NCBI GenBank assembly: GCA_013399115.1
Contig: VXAA01001965.1
Location: 258,531 to 322,530 of the forward strand
From: Anseranas semipalmata
Taxonomy: Eukaryota > Chordata > Aves > Anseriformes > Anseranatidae
Reading direction: 5' to 3'
Length of the DNA stretch: 64,000 bases
In this document: positions 1-12,044 of the stretch, one piece after another
Layout of the letters: each line of letters starts with the position of its first letter
Numbering within the stretch: the stretch's first letter is position 1
Position numbers and translations under genes: made by a program
The notes under the pieces: model-generated
What the model was told of the DNA's origin: nothing
The model's database searches: none
Seen by the model: only the letters and a program-made list of their open reading frames with translations

Positions 1-79
1 CCCCCCCCCAGTTTGGGGGCACACACACCTCCCGGCTGCTGTGGAGGGGGAAGTTGTCCGTCCCGTCCCCCCCCGCCAT
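1..79 (-). CDS. Candidate first coding exon of a leftward gene (partial)
   Basis: On the minus strand an ATG at 79-77 sits in a strong Kozak context (A at -3, G at +4) inside the CpG island. It opens a frame with no stop down to base 1. The first 17 codons read MAGGDGTDNFPLHSSRE and end exactly at 29, followed by GT at 28-27 in the context GAG|GTGTGT. That is an acceptable splice donor in phase 0. If the donor is used, coding exon 1 covers 79-29 and the rest is intron. I do not recognise the protein, and a 26-codon open frame in GC-rich DNA can occur by chance. The case rests on the island, the YY1 element over the ATG, the start context and the in-frame donor together. Confidence 0.33.
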   Translation of the reverse strand, partial: MAGGDGTDNFPLHSSREVCVPPNWGG

Positions 80-82
80 CTT
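73..82 (-). promoter_or_regulatory. YY1-type element overlapping a start codon
   Basis: The plus strand reads CCGCCATCTT, which is AAGATGGCGG on the minus strand, the YY1 consensus. In many vertebrate promoters this element lies just downstream of the transcription start, in the direction of the gene, and its ATG can serve as the initiator codon. The orientation here agrees with a leftward gene. Confidence 0.6.
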
Positions 83-330
83 CTCGCTCCCCTCGCCCTC
101 CTCCCGGCTCTGGGCCTCCTTTCCCCGTCTCTGCCCCGGCGAAGCCCTTTCTCGCCCCGTCCCGCCTCAGGCCGGTGCCGCCTCCCGCCGTTAGGCGCGC
201 GGCCGGCCGTTCCCCGCTGCCCCGGCGGCGCGCGGCGAGCCGTTGGTAACGGCTGTGAGGGCGCCCCCCCCCACCCCAAAACGGGGCGGTCAGTGCGAGC
301 CATGCTAACGCAGGAGACGTATTTTGGGGG

Positions 331-3300
331 GAGAGAAAGTTTTCCACTGGGGAAGTGACCTTCGGGTCTGCACCGTGTCACAGGTGTAGCCGGCAGTTGC
401 AGCAGGGAACCAGGAATGGGATGGGAACTGGGGGCCGCTTGGCCACACGCACCTTTGGAACGCGTCTGCCACCAGAGAACAGCACCAGGGCCACTGCTTA
501 GGGACTAAATAATAGCAGCAAGACTTCAAACTAGCATGGAAGAGTTGGCATAAGTGTGTACTCCACACAGTTCAATCAAACCAAATTGTAGCTCCTTGGC
601 AGTCAGTAACGGATACGCGTGCCACCGACCCAACTCAGCACCATAAATGCGGTCTGGATCACGTGCAGGCAGAAACACATCACCTTTATGTCACTTTTGT
701 TCCACCAATATGTGACCCAGCTTCAGGTCATCCTGACAGACAACACCTGATCCAGCTGACAATTTTTAAATGCGTTTTAAACCAGCAGCACAAATTATAC
801 CAAGTCAGTGTTTGGCCATGTAGCTGCAGTATTTTTGATGTGGTAATAGGAGCCCTAGAGTTAGATTTACTGTCTTGTTGACGCATGGCCAGAGTGGGGT
901 TGGAAGCCAAAAGTAGTGCTCAGAATAATTTTACTGATGACACTCAAAATCGAGGGCACATCTTAGCATGCTGGTTGATGACAGAGTGCTGGAGACAAGA
1001 ACCTTAATGCACAGATATTCCCATTCCTGCAATAATTGCACGCTGACATCTTACTTAAACAGTACTAAAACATGAAATTGAAACTCACCCTAAATGATTG
1101 GTGGGTATTTAAAACACCACTGTGCTCCAGATGTGCTTGGATGCCAATTTTAATAACTAATTAAATTCATCTCAAAACTAATTAAAGACACCAATACACA
1201 CCAAAACCAACTTACATCGAATATACTGTAATTAAAGCTGTTTTGAGATATAACAAGCCAGGAGTCCAAAACATTGTACCCAATTTTCATTAAACTCCTC
1301 AAATATATTTTGTCCAAACATGACGTAACTTTTTGCATTTGAATCGTATGAAGACTCATGGTGAAATATTCTCAGTCTGGCAAAATTAGGAATAAAGACT
1401 AAATTAAATTGAAAATTTCTATTAACCTTATGATTAAACAAATTATTTTAAATGACCCTTCATCAAATTAGTAATATAATAGTAATGGCTGACGGACTAC
1501 ATTACCGTAATGGTAACGGGCCTCATTTTCAGCAGTTGTTTAGTGTTTGCACACATCTTAAGCAGGTAAAATTAAGGAGCTAGTTTCACTCTTTTTCTAA
1601 AGATAATTTCTAAGGCAGTTTTTTTTTCTGTAGTCAGTGTACCTGGTCTCTGGATTGAAAATATTGGAGGGGGTGTTTAAAATGGCTTAGCTGCATAGGG
1701 GATTTTTAAAAAACAAACTCTACTCACACAAGTAAGGACAAGTAGGTCAATCATGCAGGTACTGATGAATAAGAAAATCTTTCAATGTAAAATCAATGTC
1801 ACTTCTTGTGTCTTCTGTACAAAAGTATTTTGTAGTGCTAGACCCAAGAAAAGTAAGGCTTTGCAAGGTAAATAAATACTGGATAAGACCTGATGTCAGA
1901 CCTTAAGGTACAGGAATAGGCTAGGTTTCTAAGTGGTTACGTGCGTCTATTCATAAATTTAAAGTGACTCTACACAAGCTAATTAAGCATTTGAACCAAC
2001 TTTTGAAAAAGGAAAGCCTGAAGGTTTTTGTAAATTGGGAATGTTACCTTTGTAACCTCTGGTTATATCAGTACAAAACTTCTGTGAGTTTAGAATCAGG
2101 CCATCAACTAAAACTGACTAAACTAGTCAGGTATGATTTATTTATGTATTAGTTGTTAATTCATTGACATTCTGCTCATTGATTTGTTTTAATGCATTTT
2201 TCATTGGTAGAGCAAAGAGACTTTTCCTCAGCATTATAAAATAGTTATTTGTTTCATCAGAATAAAAATAGCAATTACTGTTAGCCTAACTTCTCACAAA
2301 GAAGTGTACAATTTTGAGAAGTGTACAATTTTATGTTATTAGCTCCAAGGGGCAAGGGTTATTGTGTTGTCCTTCCCACATCAGTGAGATGCCAGGAGGA
2401 AAATTTTAGAAATTTGTTTCAATCTGCCTGCCATTCAAAATTGGTTTGTATGTCTACAGTGCTATGATGGGTCACAGATTTTAATATAAATATAAATTAT
2501 AAATCATAATGAAGTACTTTGCTTTTCATTTATTGATACTGCTCATATTGTTTCCTAGGGAAGTTGTGTAAAATACATTAATCTATCAAATTCATTTACG
2601 CAATAATGGTAGGCAGTCACCTATAAAAATGTTAACGGCTTTATGCAATTTACTTGGAGATTATGGTGGCAAAAGTCATCCCGCTTGCTGGAGGGACGTG
2701 AGAGCTCAGTGATCTTCCCTTCCACCTATGCATCAGCATAAAGAACACTCCAATGTAGCTGGAGAATGCAAAGGGAATAGGAGACCAAGTAGACCAGCTG
2801 GCAGTGTGGCAGAGGGGTCTGCTTAAGCATGGAAACTTATGGTCAGTGCTAACCAGAAAAAAAGCCACGTTATATGAAGTGTAACATGTCATGTGATTAA
2901 ATGCATTTTTCATTAATCCCTGGAAAGGTTGTCCTTGCTCATACAAGTTTTGGAACTTCAGAAGTCCTCCAGAAGTAACTGTACCCTTCCTTTTCCTCGC
3001 AGTGGAGATCATATTCAGAGCCTGCATGAGGACTTTCACATTCAAAAATACTCTGCAATCCTGGAGTAAAGGTGTGTGTTCTACAGTGAAATATAAATGT
3101 TACTGCTCTGTTGCCAAAAGTTTTGTTGGCTTCTGTATATTATTTTTTTCAGATGAATAAGGGCAAAGAGGACAAATTTACAAACACTTCTGCTAATGAA
3201 AAGTTTTATGCATGTGAATCAATTTGATAGGCCTTGCTAATAAAGTTACTTATATGCAAAAGTGTTTCAAAATCGGACCCTTTTTCTACAAAAAGTTATT

Positions 3301-5329
3301 GCAGGAATGTATTTGACAGATTGACCTACCTGATCGGATTACCGGAACATGCACAGCACTGTATTGATAGCAGACCAATAAATGGCACCCTTTGCAGCAA
3401 TATTTCCTGCATACAGAGACTCAGGACCAATCATTGTCTCCAGAACTCAAAACACCCTCAAGTTCTTGCTTCTAATGTATCTAATTACAGGTAGACCAGA
3501 ATCCAATCTAGGAGTCAAATCCCCACAAGAGGTGATGATGTTCCTCCGTTACTGGATACCATTGCTGTTTCAGGAGAAGACTTGCAAAGCTACAGAGGAG
3601 AAAAAGACACCTAATGCTGTATTTATATCACCATTAACTTGGAAAATCCACCTCCCCATACCTTTGTGTAATATGCTTCCTCTTCTTCCTTCAGAGTGGT
3701 ACAAAGATGTGGAGGAATAAAGTGCTGGGCGACAGTGATTTCTAAAGACAATCAATGGCTTGCTTGCAAATTCCATGCACTTCAAATTCCTCTTCCCAAA
3801 CTGACAAGAAAAAGTGCCTGAAGATGCCAAGATCATGGGCAGCCAAACTAGAAGGGAACAGCAGCAGCTGCTCAACACAGGGTGTCCTAGGAAAGTGCTT
3901 GAAGTGAATGGCAGTGAACCGTGGAGGTTCCTCATTGTGCAAGCCAGTACTAACTTTCCCGCAAGAGCAAGGGCTCTTTGTGCACATGGGAAAAGGCAGT
4001 GGTAATAAACCACTGGAACTAGCCAGGTAAGAAAAAAGAAGAGTGGAGCTTGAAGCCACATTGAGAGGCTTAAAGTTGGTTGATCTATCCAAGACATGTA
4101 GTTTGTCCTGTATTTTTGGAATACCTCCATCCTACAATCTGTTCCTTCCCCTGTTAAGATCATGTCTCCAGCTTAACTGAGAAGATGCTTTAGAGAACTG
4201 GAATTATTTTATGGAAGTAATATTTTCCTCATCACAAAGTCATCTTAACTGGGGATTAGAGACCATGTCTGTCTCAGTGAGACTGAGAGATGTATCCAGC
4301 TCTTGGCTATGGTGGAGAAACCTTCAGGAGAGGCAAAATGAATCAGGAAAAATCATGATTTCCCTGTTTATCAGAGGAAAGGGACACGAAGAACAATGAA
4401 ATGCCAGTGTCTAGGATTTGCAGGAGGCTGTAACATTCAACTGAAGAACCAATCCTCTGGGTTCATTTATAAGTCTTTGGCATCCTCACTGTCTCATTAC
4501 CTGGGAGTGCCCATCTCCCAACAATTCCTTCACCAGAGCTGCAGATCATCTATAATTCCTGGGTTTGTATGTTAACCCTTCCATCCAATTGCAAGAGGAA
4601 TTGTGTCTTTCCCTTCCTTTACTTGAGTAAAATCAATGCTACAGGAGTAGAATTTCCTTTCCCTTGATCCCTTCTGCATCATGCACCTGGAAGTTGAGAG
4701 GACCCCAACTATTAGTGATGCATTGCTAGACAAGAACAACATCAGAAGGCATTTCAATCCCTTTGCAGATTCAGTGTGGGGAAAAAAGAGCTTACCCTAC
4801 CTACCATGACAAAGACTGTGGCTGAACTTTGGCAACCCCTACTTAACCGGAATTCCTCAAGCTATTATTCCCAGTGTGCAAATTTCTTCCTCATCTTCTT
4901 GTCCCTACCCCCACCCCCCATCACCCTTTCAATTCCCTTGTTGCTCAACTCACATAACTGTATTCAATCTGATCCTGCTCCCTCAGATGACTCTGGAAAT
5001 ACAATGGTACGGCAACATCAGGTGCCTGCAGATGAGGCAACCATTTAAGATTCTTCAGCATGTCTCCAACGGTGATCTGACATCTAGTGATCTTCTGTCA
5101 ATACGAACAAATCCTCCCACCTACTCCCTTCCCTGTCTCGTGCCAGAAAATCTTTGACTCCAAATAACATTTATTCCTCTAAAGGTTGAAGGAAAGAGAA
5201 GCAGCAAATCAGCATCTTGCCAGATTTCTCACACTGTCATTTATGATTGTTTGATATTGTCATTTATGAACTATATGATGAAACGGGAAGTATTAAATTT
5301 GGAGATAATCTCAGTTTTGGAGGGCAATG
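331..5329. other. AT-rich non-coding stretch
   Basis: No gene or recognisable repeat was found across this 5 kb. Open frames of up to 131 codons (2650-3045) and 197 codons (3570-4163), both on the minus strand, show no known domain and no splice context that I can defend. The stretch holds a 17-bp tandem duplication at 2299-2332. It lies directly upstream of the putative leftward gene, so distal regulatory sites may be present, but none is individually convincing. Confidence 0.6.
2299..2332. repeat. 17-bp tandem duplication
   Basis: Two adjacent copies of a 17-base unit containing GAAGTGTACAATTTT differ at one base. This is a simple local duplication with no associated feature. Confidence 0.85.
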
Positions 5330-6140
5330 TGTGTGTTAAAGGATAGGATGAGAGCTTAGAATGATTGTGACAAATTAGAGAAATGCTCTGAAACAGTAAT
5401 CTGTGATTCCATATGAACAAGTGTAAGGGATTAAATTTAGGTAGATGTAACCAACTTTACAAATGCAGGGATAGGAACTAACTGCTTAGGTAGTGGTTCT
5501 GCAGGAAAGGGTTTGGGGTTTATAATGGATCACAAGCTAAATAAGAGTCAAAAACTTCAAGTTGTTGTAAAAAGGGCTGAGATCCATAAACAGGAGTGAA
5601 GTCATTAAGATAAATTAAACGATCCCTGTGCTCTACTCACCTCCAACAAAGCCTTAGCTGGATGACTATGTCCTGTTTGGAGTACCACACTTCAAGAAAT
5701 GTGGCTGAATTGGAGAGAAAGCCAAGGACACTACTAAAAGCAATCAGAGGTCTGGAGAATGTTTTATCTACAAGGAAAGAGTTAATTAAAGGCTTGGAGT
5801 TACTTAAACTAATAGAAGGACTGAGGAGAGACATGGTAACAGTCTTCAGAGGCATAAAAGAGGAAGGGAGTAACTGGTTCTTCTCATCTGAGGGGGGAGA
5901 ACAGGAAGGGCTGGATTTCCATTGCTGCAAGTGAGAGTCAGACTAGACTTTAGGAAAAACGTATCTAAAGGTGAAAGTAGGTAATGCTGGTACACATTCC
6001 CTTTGGAGACACTGTTATTGGAGACCTCTAAGAAGAGGTTAAACAAGCAACCTCCAGAAAGGACAGGAGTATAGCTTGATACTCTCTTGGAGGAATGGGA
6101 TAGACAAATGACCTCTTGAGACCTTTTCCAGACCAGTATA
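5330..6140 (+). mobile_element. CR1 LINE, 3' end, degraded
   Basis: About 800 bases follow, in order, the 3' part of a CR1 non-LTR retrotransposon. The end of the reverse-transcriptase ORF is recognisable around 5480-5545 by the block that reads 'ggatcacaagctaaata' followed by 'gagtcaa'. After it come the 'tggagtaccacacttcaag' block (5678-5697), the 'gactgaggagagacatggtaacag' region (from 5820), the 'actttaggaaaaacgtat' block (5946-5963), and the terminal 'atgacctcttgagacctttt' near 6107-6127. The copy is 5'-truncated and full of substitutions, small indels and stops, so it is dead. It resembles old CR1 lineages shared among sauropsids more than young avian subfamilies, and the 8-bp tail repeats of young copies are missing. 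A 90-codon frame at 5662-5934 is only a relic of this element. Confidence 0.92.
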
Positions 6141-8848
6141 CTATTATCGCTCTGATAACACAGCTGATACATCGTATTAGGATACCCTAAATTGCATCTA
6201 CTACCAGCTCTCCTTCTTCCTCACAAGGTTCCTCCTATTGATACTCAGCTGTCCTGTCTTATATTTCACCCTCTAAGTGGTCACATACAATTCTTATTCC
6301 CAGGTAGCTGATGGCAATAGGTATTACTCTGTGCCTTGCAACCTAGGAGTCCCTATTGCTTCTGTTGCTAAAGCGTCATAACCCCAAACTTCCACTTGAT
6401 TGCTTGAATAGCAAAAGGAGCAAAAAGTAATTCCCTACGACCATATTCCAGTTACCAGGCTTTTTAGCCTTCAAGACACCTTCATCTAGATGAGTAAAAG
6501 AAATAAAGAGTTTCTTTGGAATAATGTGAAAATTAGTTTCTTTGTAATAATTCAAAATGTAAAACACAACTTGAAAGAAGTCTAAAATAACTTCTAGTCT
6601 TTAAAGAAGTATCAAGATTTTATTTTTTTTATTTTTATTTTTTCTGAACATGTTTATCTTCTTGCTTTACTTCTCCCACAGCCAAAGAAAGGATTTACAC
6701 ATCCTCAGAAATATGCTTAATATCAGTCAGGACAAGTACAACATCCTTCCTAACTCAAAGACTCTGTTGAGGACAGTAGACATAAGCACACTCTCCTGGC
6801 TTTCTTAGTGAGAGAAGGATCACATCAAAAACTGTAGAAACTACAATATCAATTTAATGGAAGACAGGATATTGTTCTAGGGTACTGCCATAATCTAAAA
6901 GCAGATACACAGCAATTTTAGGATGCAACCAAAAGACAACAATACTTACTTTGACTTGTCTCTAAAAGTTAATTCTACAAAACTGGCATCCACAGTGGAA
7001 CATTTTGAGGCTTTTCCTCAGTCTTTGTCCTATCGTTATAAGTGCAAACTTGCTTCTCCTTGCTCTAGCAAGGCATTCAGTATTTGGCTCATGGGATTTT
7101 TCTGTCATGCTGCATTCATTCATATCAGCTACATTCCCTGTTCTGGAACACAGATTTTCTCCACACAGAGGCTTTAGGGCCCAGAAAGCCAGATTCATAA
7201 ATATATTTACACCTCCGACTTGGATACTGGGCACCTTTAGAAGTCTGACTCATCCTGCAAAGCACTGATTTGTTTGATTTCAAAAGGTGTTAGGTGCCTG
7301 TATACCTTTAAAATCTGACTTTTCCCTTGAGAAAGGAGCTCTTCTGGTAGTCTGAAGTCCATTGCTTGCAATTCAACGGTTTCCTTTCCATTATCAGTTC
7401 TAAGCATTTCTCCAGTTGTAACACTGTCCCTTGTTCTTCTGTTGTGTTATAAGCACATTCCTTTTCTGCCTTTCATCCCATCCTTCCATCTCTCTCTTCT
7501 ATTTCCCCCAATTTTTCCCAGCTGTCTCATTTGGATCACAAGATCAGACCTACCAAGCAGACTGAATCTCAAGATAGAACGAAATTTTCTTCTATGTGCA
7601 GGCAGCTCTTACTGACTTCAGTAGAAAATGCCTGATTACACCTACAGAAAAGATTTGGCCCCTAAATGCAAAATGCCATCGGTTTTTAATGCACTGGACA
7701 AAATACCAGTGGGTTACATGACACCGTAATTCAACAGCTGGGTTTTTGCTTTCATTTCAGTCCTTGGAAAGTACCCCCCTGTGCTGTCACACCCACATGT
7801 AAAAGGACTTCTGAAAATTGCAGACATTCTAATGCGAGAAAAATCTATTAAAAGCAAAACTTTTGGCACATTTTACAATTCTCAGCAGCACTGCCCCAAT
7901 GCTTTTTTTTTTTTTTTTTTTAATGAAAAACAACTGTATCAATAAGTGTAACATAGAACTTCAGGTAAGAAGAGCAAACAATACATTTCCTCTCTTTTGT
8001 CAGGAGTGATCATGAAAAGTTGACAAGTTCAGATGCTCATCCCTCCAAAATCACAAGCTATGTACACACTCCTTATGTGGGGGCAAAGAGGTAAAGTCAA
8101 CTCCATTCCTTTTTATTCTAAATACCAAACTTAGTTTTTACATGCTGCTCATATATCACATACTCTACAGTGCTTGGTAGAGTAAACACTTATTGGAAGC
8201 ATGATTCCCCATTGGGGATTTTGGTATTCATTTTCACTGGGAAGAGGTAAAGAGTTCCTTTTTCACTTGACTCTCTTTGTTTAGAAAGAACAACATTTTT
8301 AATCTCACTAAATAAACTTTTAGACTCAAATTAATGACCATAAAAGGTATAATACTAGGAAAACCCAAGCCCTGTTACTGTCTCCATATTATAATGCAAC
8401 TGTGCAGAAAGGTAGCTAAGGTCCACATAGTCCTGGACATTTGAGAAAAGCTGGTCAAGAAAACTCTCTTTCCGGAAAAGGTTCCTACTATCTCAAGGAA
8501 TTGTACAGTGTAACCAGTGTAGAAAGAACATCTAGCATCTTTCTAAGAGCAGGAGATGTGCCCAGGCTGAACTGCTGAAGCAAGTCCTGAGAGTGTAACA
8601 CACCCCTGATTTACTCCTGTGGTGTCCGTGCAAAGTATAATCGCTGACTGTGAGATTTAAATCAATGCAGTGTGATTTTCAAAAGCTCTCATACTGGGCT
8701 AGCATCACTAACTTTGAAGTGAAGGGTAAAATTCAAATGAGGTATAATAATGCTAGTGCTGAGCACTTCTGAAAATCCCTCCCATGACCTTGAGGCTCAA
8801 GGAATACTTTAAAAAGGAAATTCTGGACATTTCTTATATTGGAAAGAG
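6141..8848. other. AT-rich non-coding stretch with old repeat scraps
   Basis: No gene was found. A T/A-rich low-complexity run lies at about 6618-6647, and a 19-base T run at 7903-7921 could be the poly-A tail of a minus-strand retroposon too decayed to identify. Around 7265-7320 the sequence resembles an old sauropsid interspersed repeat (key words 'ttcaaaaggtgttaggtgcc' and 'ctttaaaatctgac'). Nothing else stands out. Confidence 0.55.
7903..7921. repeat. Poly(T) run of 19
   Basis: This is an uninterrupted run of T on the plus strand. It may be an A-tail of an old minus-strand retroposition, but no partner element is recognisable to its left. Confidence 0.8.
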
Positions 8849-8858
8849 TGCTTTTTTT

Positions 8859-8887
8859 GGGGGGGGGGGGTGGGGGTAGGTGGAGGT
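8859..8887 (+). other. G-run with quadruplex potential
   Basis: Twelve consecutive G are followed by T, five G, then several GG pairs separated by one or two bases. This arrangement can form a G-quadruplex on the plus strand. It lies in otherwise AT-rich DNA and is not linked to a visible promoter. Confidence 0.5.
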
Positions 8888-8948
8888 CAAGTCTCTGAGA
8901 CTTATCAAATTACACACCTGAAAGCAAAGTGTAGTCAAATTCTACAGC

Positions 8949-8967
8949 ATTATTATTATTATTATTT
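8949..8967. repeat. (ATT)n microsatellite
   Basis: About six ATT units lie just before the MIR-like core at 8990. Confidence 0.8.
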
Positions 8968-8969
8968 TA

Positions 8970-9035
8970 GGCTACAGGCATAACAACCAGGGCACATAGC
9001 TAGTAAAGCAGAAAATTGTGTCAAAGTTTAAAGGA
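8970..9035 (+). mobile_element. MIR-like SINE core fragment
   Basis: The words 'ggcacatagctagtaaagca' at 8991-9010 match the MIR core, where the consensus has a 'ggtcacatagctagtaag'-like block followed by a 'gcagag' block. Only about 60 bases can be aligned by eye and the copy is heavily diverged. The assignment rests on that single conserved block. Confidence 0.5.
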
Positions 9036-9059
9036 TTTAGAAGAGGAACTTACATCCTC

Positions 9060-9172
9060 CAAGTGACCTAGTCACTTGGACTTATGATACTCCATCCTTT
9101 TCAAGATGTGTGCATTTACACTTGAGTCCCATTGACCTTCTGTGAGATTTGGGCTCCTAATCTCCTTTGAGA
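9060..9172 (-). repeat. Old sauropsid interspersed repeat fragment
   Basis: Read on the minus strand, 'taggagcccaaatctcacag' and 'gtcaatgggactcaagtgta' recall a dispersed repeat seen across birds, turtles and crocodilians. I cannot assign the family name. Divergence is high. Confidence 0.4.
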
Positions 9173-10378
9173 AAAGAATCCTGCCTCTGCTGAATATCAC
9201 TTACTCCCAGAAGTTTCACACTAATGAATAAATCAACAGGCTACTGAAGTTCATCTGAAATTCTCTCCTCACTTTTAGCTGATCTGTCTCCTTCCCCAGG
9301 AATGAGCAGTCCATACCTTCCAGCATCACTCTCCAGAGTGTGCCTTGACCTCTTTTTCAGGCAGGAGGTAATGAGCCAACTGTTTCTACTAAATGCTTTC
9401 TGAACAGGTTCATCTCCCATTAGCACATGGGAAAACTTGGGTGGCTTGATACATAAGCCCAGCTGAAAATCACAGTAATACAAAAAATATCTCACACTAT
9501 GCCTGAGGTTTCCTAGGCTGCCAAGGAGATTTTAAGTCCTCTTTCCAACAAGAGTTATGAATTTAAATCTCTTGGGCAGCTTGGAAAATCCTTTATTTAA
9601 GCTTTCTAGTAGGGAAAGATAGGAGCGAATAACCAAGTATCAGCCCAAGCCTGCTAACACTTCAACCACATTGTTATAGCAGAGGTATCTGTGCCACTAG
9701 TGTCTTCACTCTACCAAACAAGTCATCTGTCATGGGGGAAATTTTGTGTTTGTCGTAACACTCGAGGAACCAGGCCTGGCTCTGGCAGAGGCCACAGAGC
9801 TTCTGATCTCTGTCTTCTCGTGGTCAGGGTGGAAAAAGCACTCTGGCACCTGTCATCTTGGCTCCATCCCAATTGATTTCGCTGCCTGACGCCACATTTT
9901 GCTCTCGCACAAAGTGCCTGCAAAATTCCCTAGGTTTTGTTCCCCCATGCACTGCCAGTGATTTCACTCAATACCACTTTTACTTCAGATGAAAATATTA
10001 AATTAATTTCTGTGGTAGAATGCAACAGGGCTTTGTAGTGCCATGAACAGACAGTGACCCAGCAGAGAGCAAGAGGAATATTACAACAATGCCTTCACCT
10101 CTCTTTGGCTCTGTGCAAAAGTCCCCAGCAGTACTGAGAAACGTTTTCATGGGACAGTTAAATTTCTGCTGAATAGGATGAAAAGATGAAGAAACCCATT
10201 TCACTGTATTCAGCATGCTCCTGCACATTTAAGCCTTGCTTAACATTTCTGCTGAACAGAGCCTTAGGGCAGAAAATATATTGAACTCCCATAGTGGAGT
10301 CCTAGTAATGGCTTTTTAAAACTGTATCAATTTGTATCATTAGCAAAGCACGAATATTTAATCTGGTTTTAATTACAG

Positions 10379-10559
10379 GAACTTCCTAGATATTGTATTT
10401 CGTTTTCTCTCTTCCTCCCCACCCCCTCTTCCAATTTTGTTGTTGCTGCTGTTGTCCTGCACTTCCAGCCTTGCTCTGATTTGCAAGGCTGATCCAGTCA
10501 CCAGAATCCTTTTATCACTCCGCTTTGAAAAAAGAATTGAATTTCTTTTGTACATTGGG
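10379..10559 (+). other. Possible unrecognised exon (splice-bounded open frame)
   Basis: An acceptor-like 'ggttttaattacag' ends at 10378, and a strong donor GGG|GTGAGT begins at 10560. Between them 181 bases are open in one frame (codons from 10380, 60 codons). The product would have a hydrophobic leucine-rich stretch (LPILLLLLLSC) around residues 18-28. I do not recognise a family, and open frames of this size are common in this window. The opposite strand is open over the same bases too, which weakens a coding reading. It could be a non-coding RNA exon or chance. Confidence 0.15.
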
Positions 10560-10876
10560 GTGAGTTTGTAAATAACACTCGTTCAACAAATTTTGCTCCA
10601 AGGATCACTCTGGGAATATATTCAGATCAATATCACCCCTGTTAATATCACTTGAAAGTAATGCTGCACAGCACCACAGCGAGGCTGTGGGAATATCATC
10701 TTCAAAATAGGGGGTCTGAGAAAGCCAAATGAGAAGTGTTGAGCAACAGGATATTGTACATGCAGTCCACACACTCATTCTCAGAAGCAGGGGATACTAA
10801 TTGTCTCCTAGTATTATAGCAGCACACACATAGGCTCCCCAGTGCTAGGAACTGTACATGCTGAACTTAAATAATA

Positions 10877-10891
10877 ATATATATATATATA
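10877..10891. repeat. (TA)n microsatellite
   Basis: A short TA run follows AATAAT. Confidence 0.75.
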
Positions 10892-12022
10892 GGCAGAAGA
10901 ACACCTCCAAAAAATATTAAAATGTACAGTCTGCATCCTCAGTTTTTTTTTTCTCTTCTATAAATAAACATATTGAGGTTCTTTAAATGGTCCTCTCTGC
11001 ACTAAGCATAAGTGCAACAAAAGATGTGCAAAGGCTGCAAAACACAACAGAACACCAGAAAAAAAACAGATTAAACACTTGAGTGAATGAGTCTTTCTCT
11101 CCTGACCACCACTGTTCTGCTAGGGTATTCAAATGCCCTCACCTCATTCAAAGGCTGATAAAACAAAAGGCTTTTAAAAGTCACTAGGGCTGTCAAAATA
11201 AAGCAGGGGGTGTTTATACACCAGGTATATACACCTTGCTTGTTCTCCTTTTCCAGTTGAACATAGAAAGATTTTAAGTGCCTTTGTAGGTCTCAGGTAT
11301 AATGGTGTCTCCTGTAGGAAGATATTGACCCCCAGCGAGGACCGTGCGACATATATAAGAGCAAATAGATTGAATTACACACAACCTGAAAGTTGATGCA
11401 AATCTCTGAGCTGCAATTCACGCAAGTTGGCCAAAAAGCCTTCAGGTGCGCTGATATTTCCTATGTATTTTCCACTGTAAATTCCCAGTCTAGATGCTTT
11501 TCCTGTCTTTTTCTGGGCTAAATGTCAGCTTCCCTGGCCTTGTCCCAGTTAAATACTAGGTGACTTGTATAAGGATGCGAAGCAATTCACACTATTATAT
11601 TCTGTAATGCCTGTTTTACTCTGTTTATGTCTCTGCAGAAACCTTTTTTTTTTTTTTCCAATTTTACCCATTCTTGTAAGACCAACATTTGGCTTGCTTT
11701 TTTAAAATGCCCTTTGTTCTGGACTTAAATCCACTTCTTGTCCTTTTATTTACTGTGAAAAACTTGAAAGCATTGTGCAGGCACATGACAAAACCAGAAT
11801 CAGAAAGCGAGCAAAAGGAAGCCCAAATTTACTTTGAGAACATCTCATGATTTTTTTATTTAGTCTCATGATTAGGTAGGAACAGGCTGACTCATGAAAT
11901 TTGAGTGCCCTGGCTCAGCAACACTGCTTTTGCTGTCAGAACGTCTGTGCACATCCTCTGTTCCCTATGCTCCTTCATCGCACCCTCAGCTGATTTGCAT
12001 TGCTGGGCAGATACATGATTAC

Positions 12023-12044
12023 AAAAAAAAAAAAAAAAAAAAAA
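12023..12044. repeat. Poly(A) run of 22
   Basis: This is an uninterrupted A run without an AATAAA signal in the preceding 40 bases, so a processed pseudogene is not supported. Confidence 0.85.

Larger units (their letters stand above)
1..330. promoter_or_regulatory. Edge of a CpG island, probable promoter
   Basis: The first ~330 bases are strongly GC-rich and dense in CpG (for example the stretch around 188-245), with C-runs at both ends. The sequence then drops abruptly to AT-rich DNA after about 350. In vertebrates such an island usually marks a promoter with its first exon. It contains a YY1-type element at 73-82 and a minus-strand ATG at 79-77, so the simplest reading is a promoter driving a gene to the left, out of the window. 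A divergent transcript to the right is possible but nothing shows it. The island is cut by the window edge, so its full size is unknown. Confidence 0.8.

Noticed and set aside
2650..3045. 131-codon minus-strand open frame with a basic N-terminal region
   Set aside because: A faint resemblance to a ribosomal protein start does not continue past a few residues.
3570..4163. 197-codon minus-strand open frame
   Set aside because: No family is recognised, there is no splice or promoter context, and an overlapping minus frame in another phase is open as well. Treated as chance.
8200..8222. The word 'ccccattggggatt' shared with 35695-35708
   Set aside because: It is only about 14 bases and partly self-complementary, and no longer similarity surrounds either copy.
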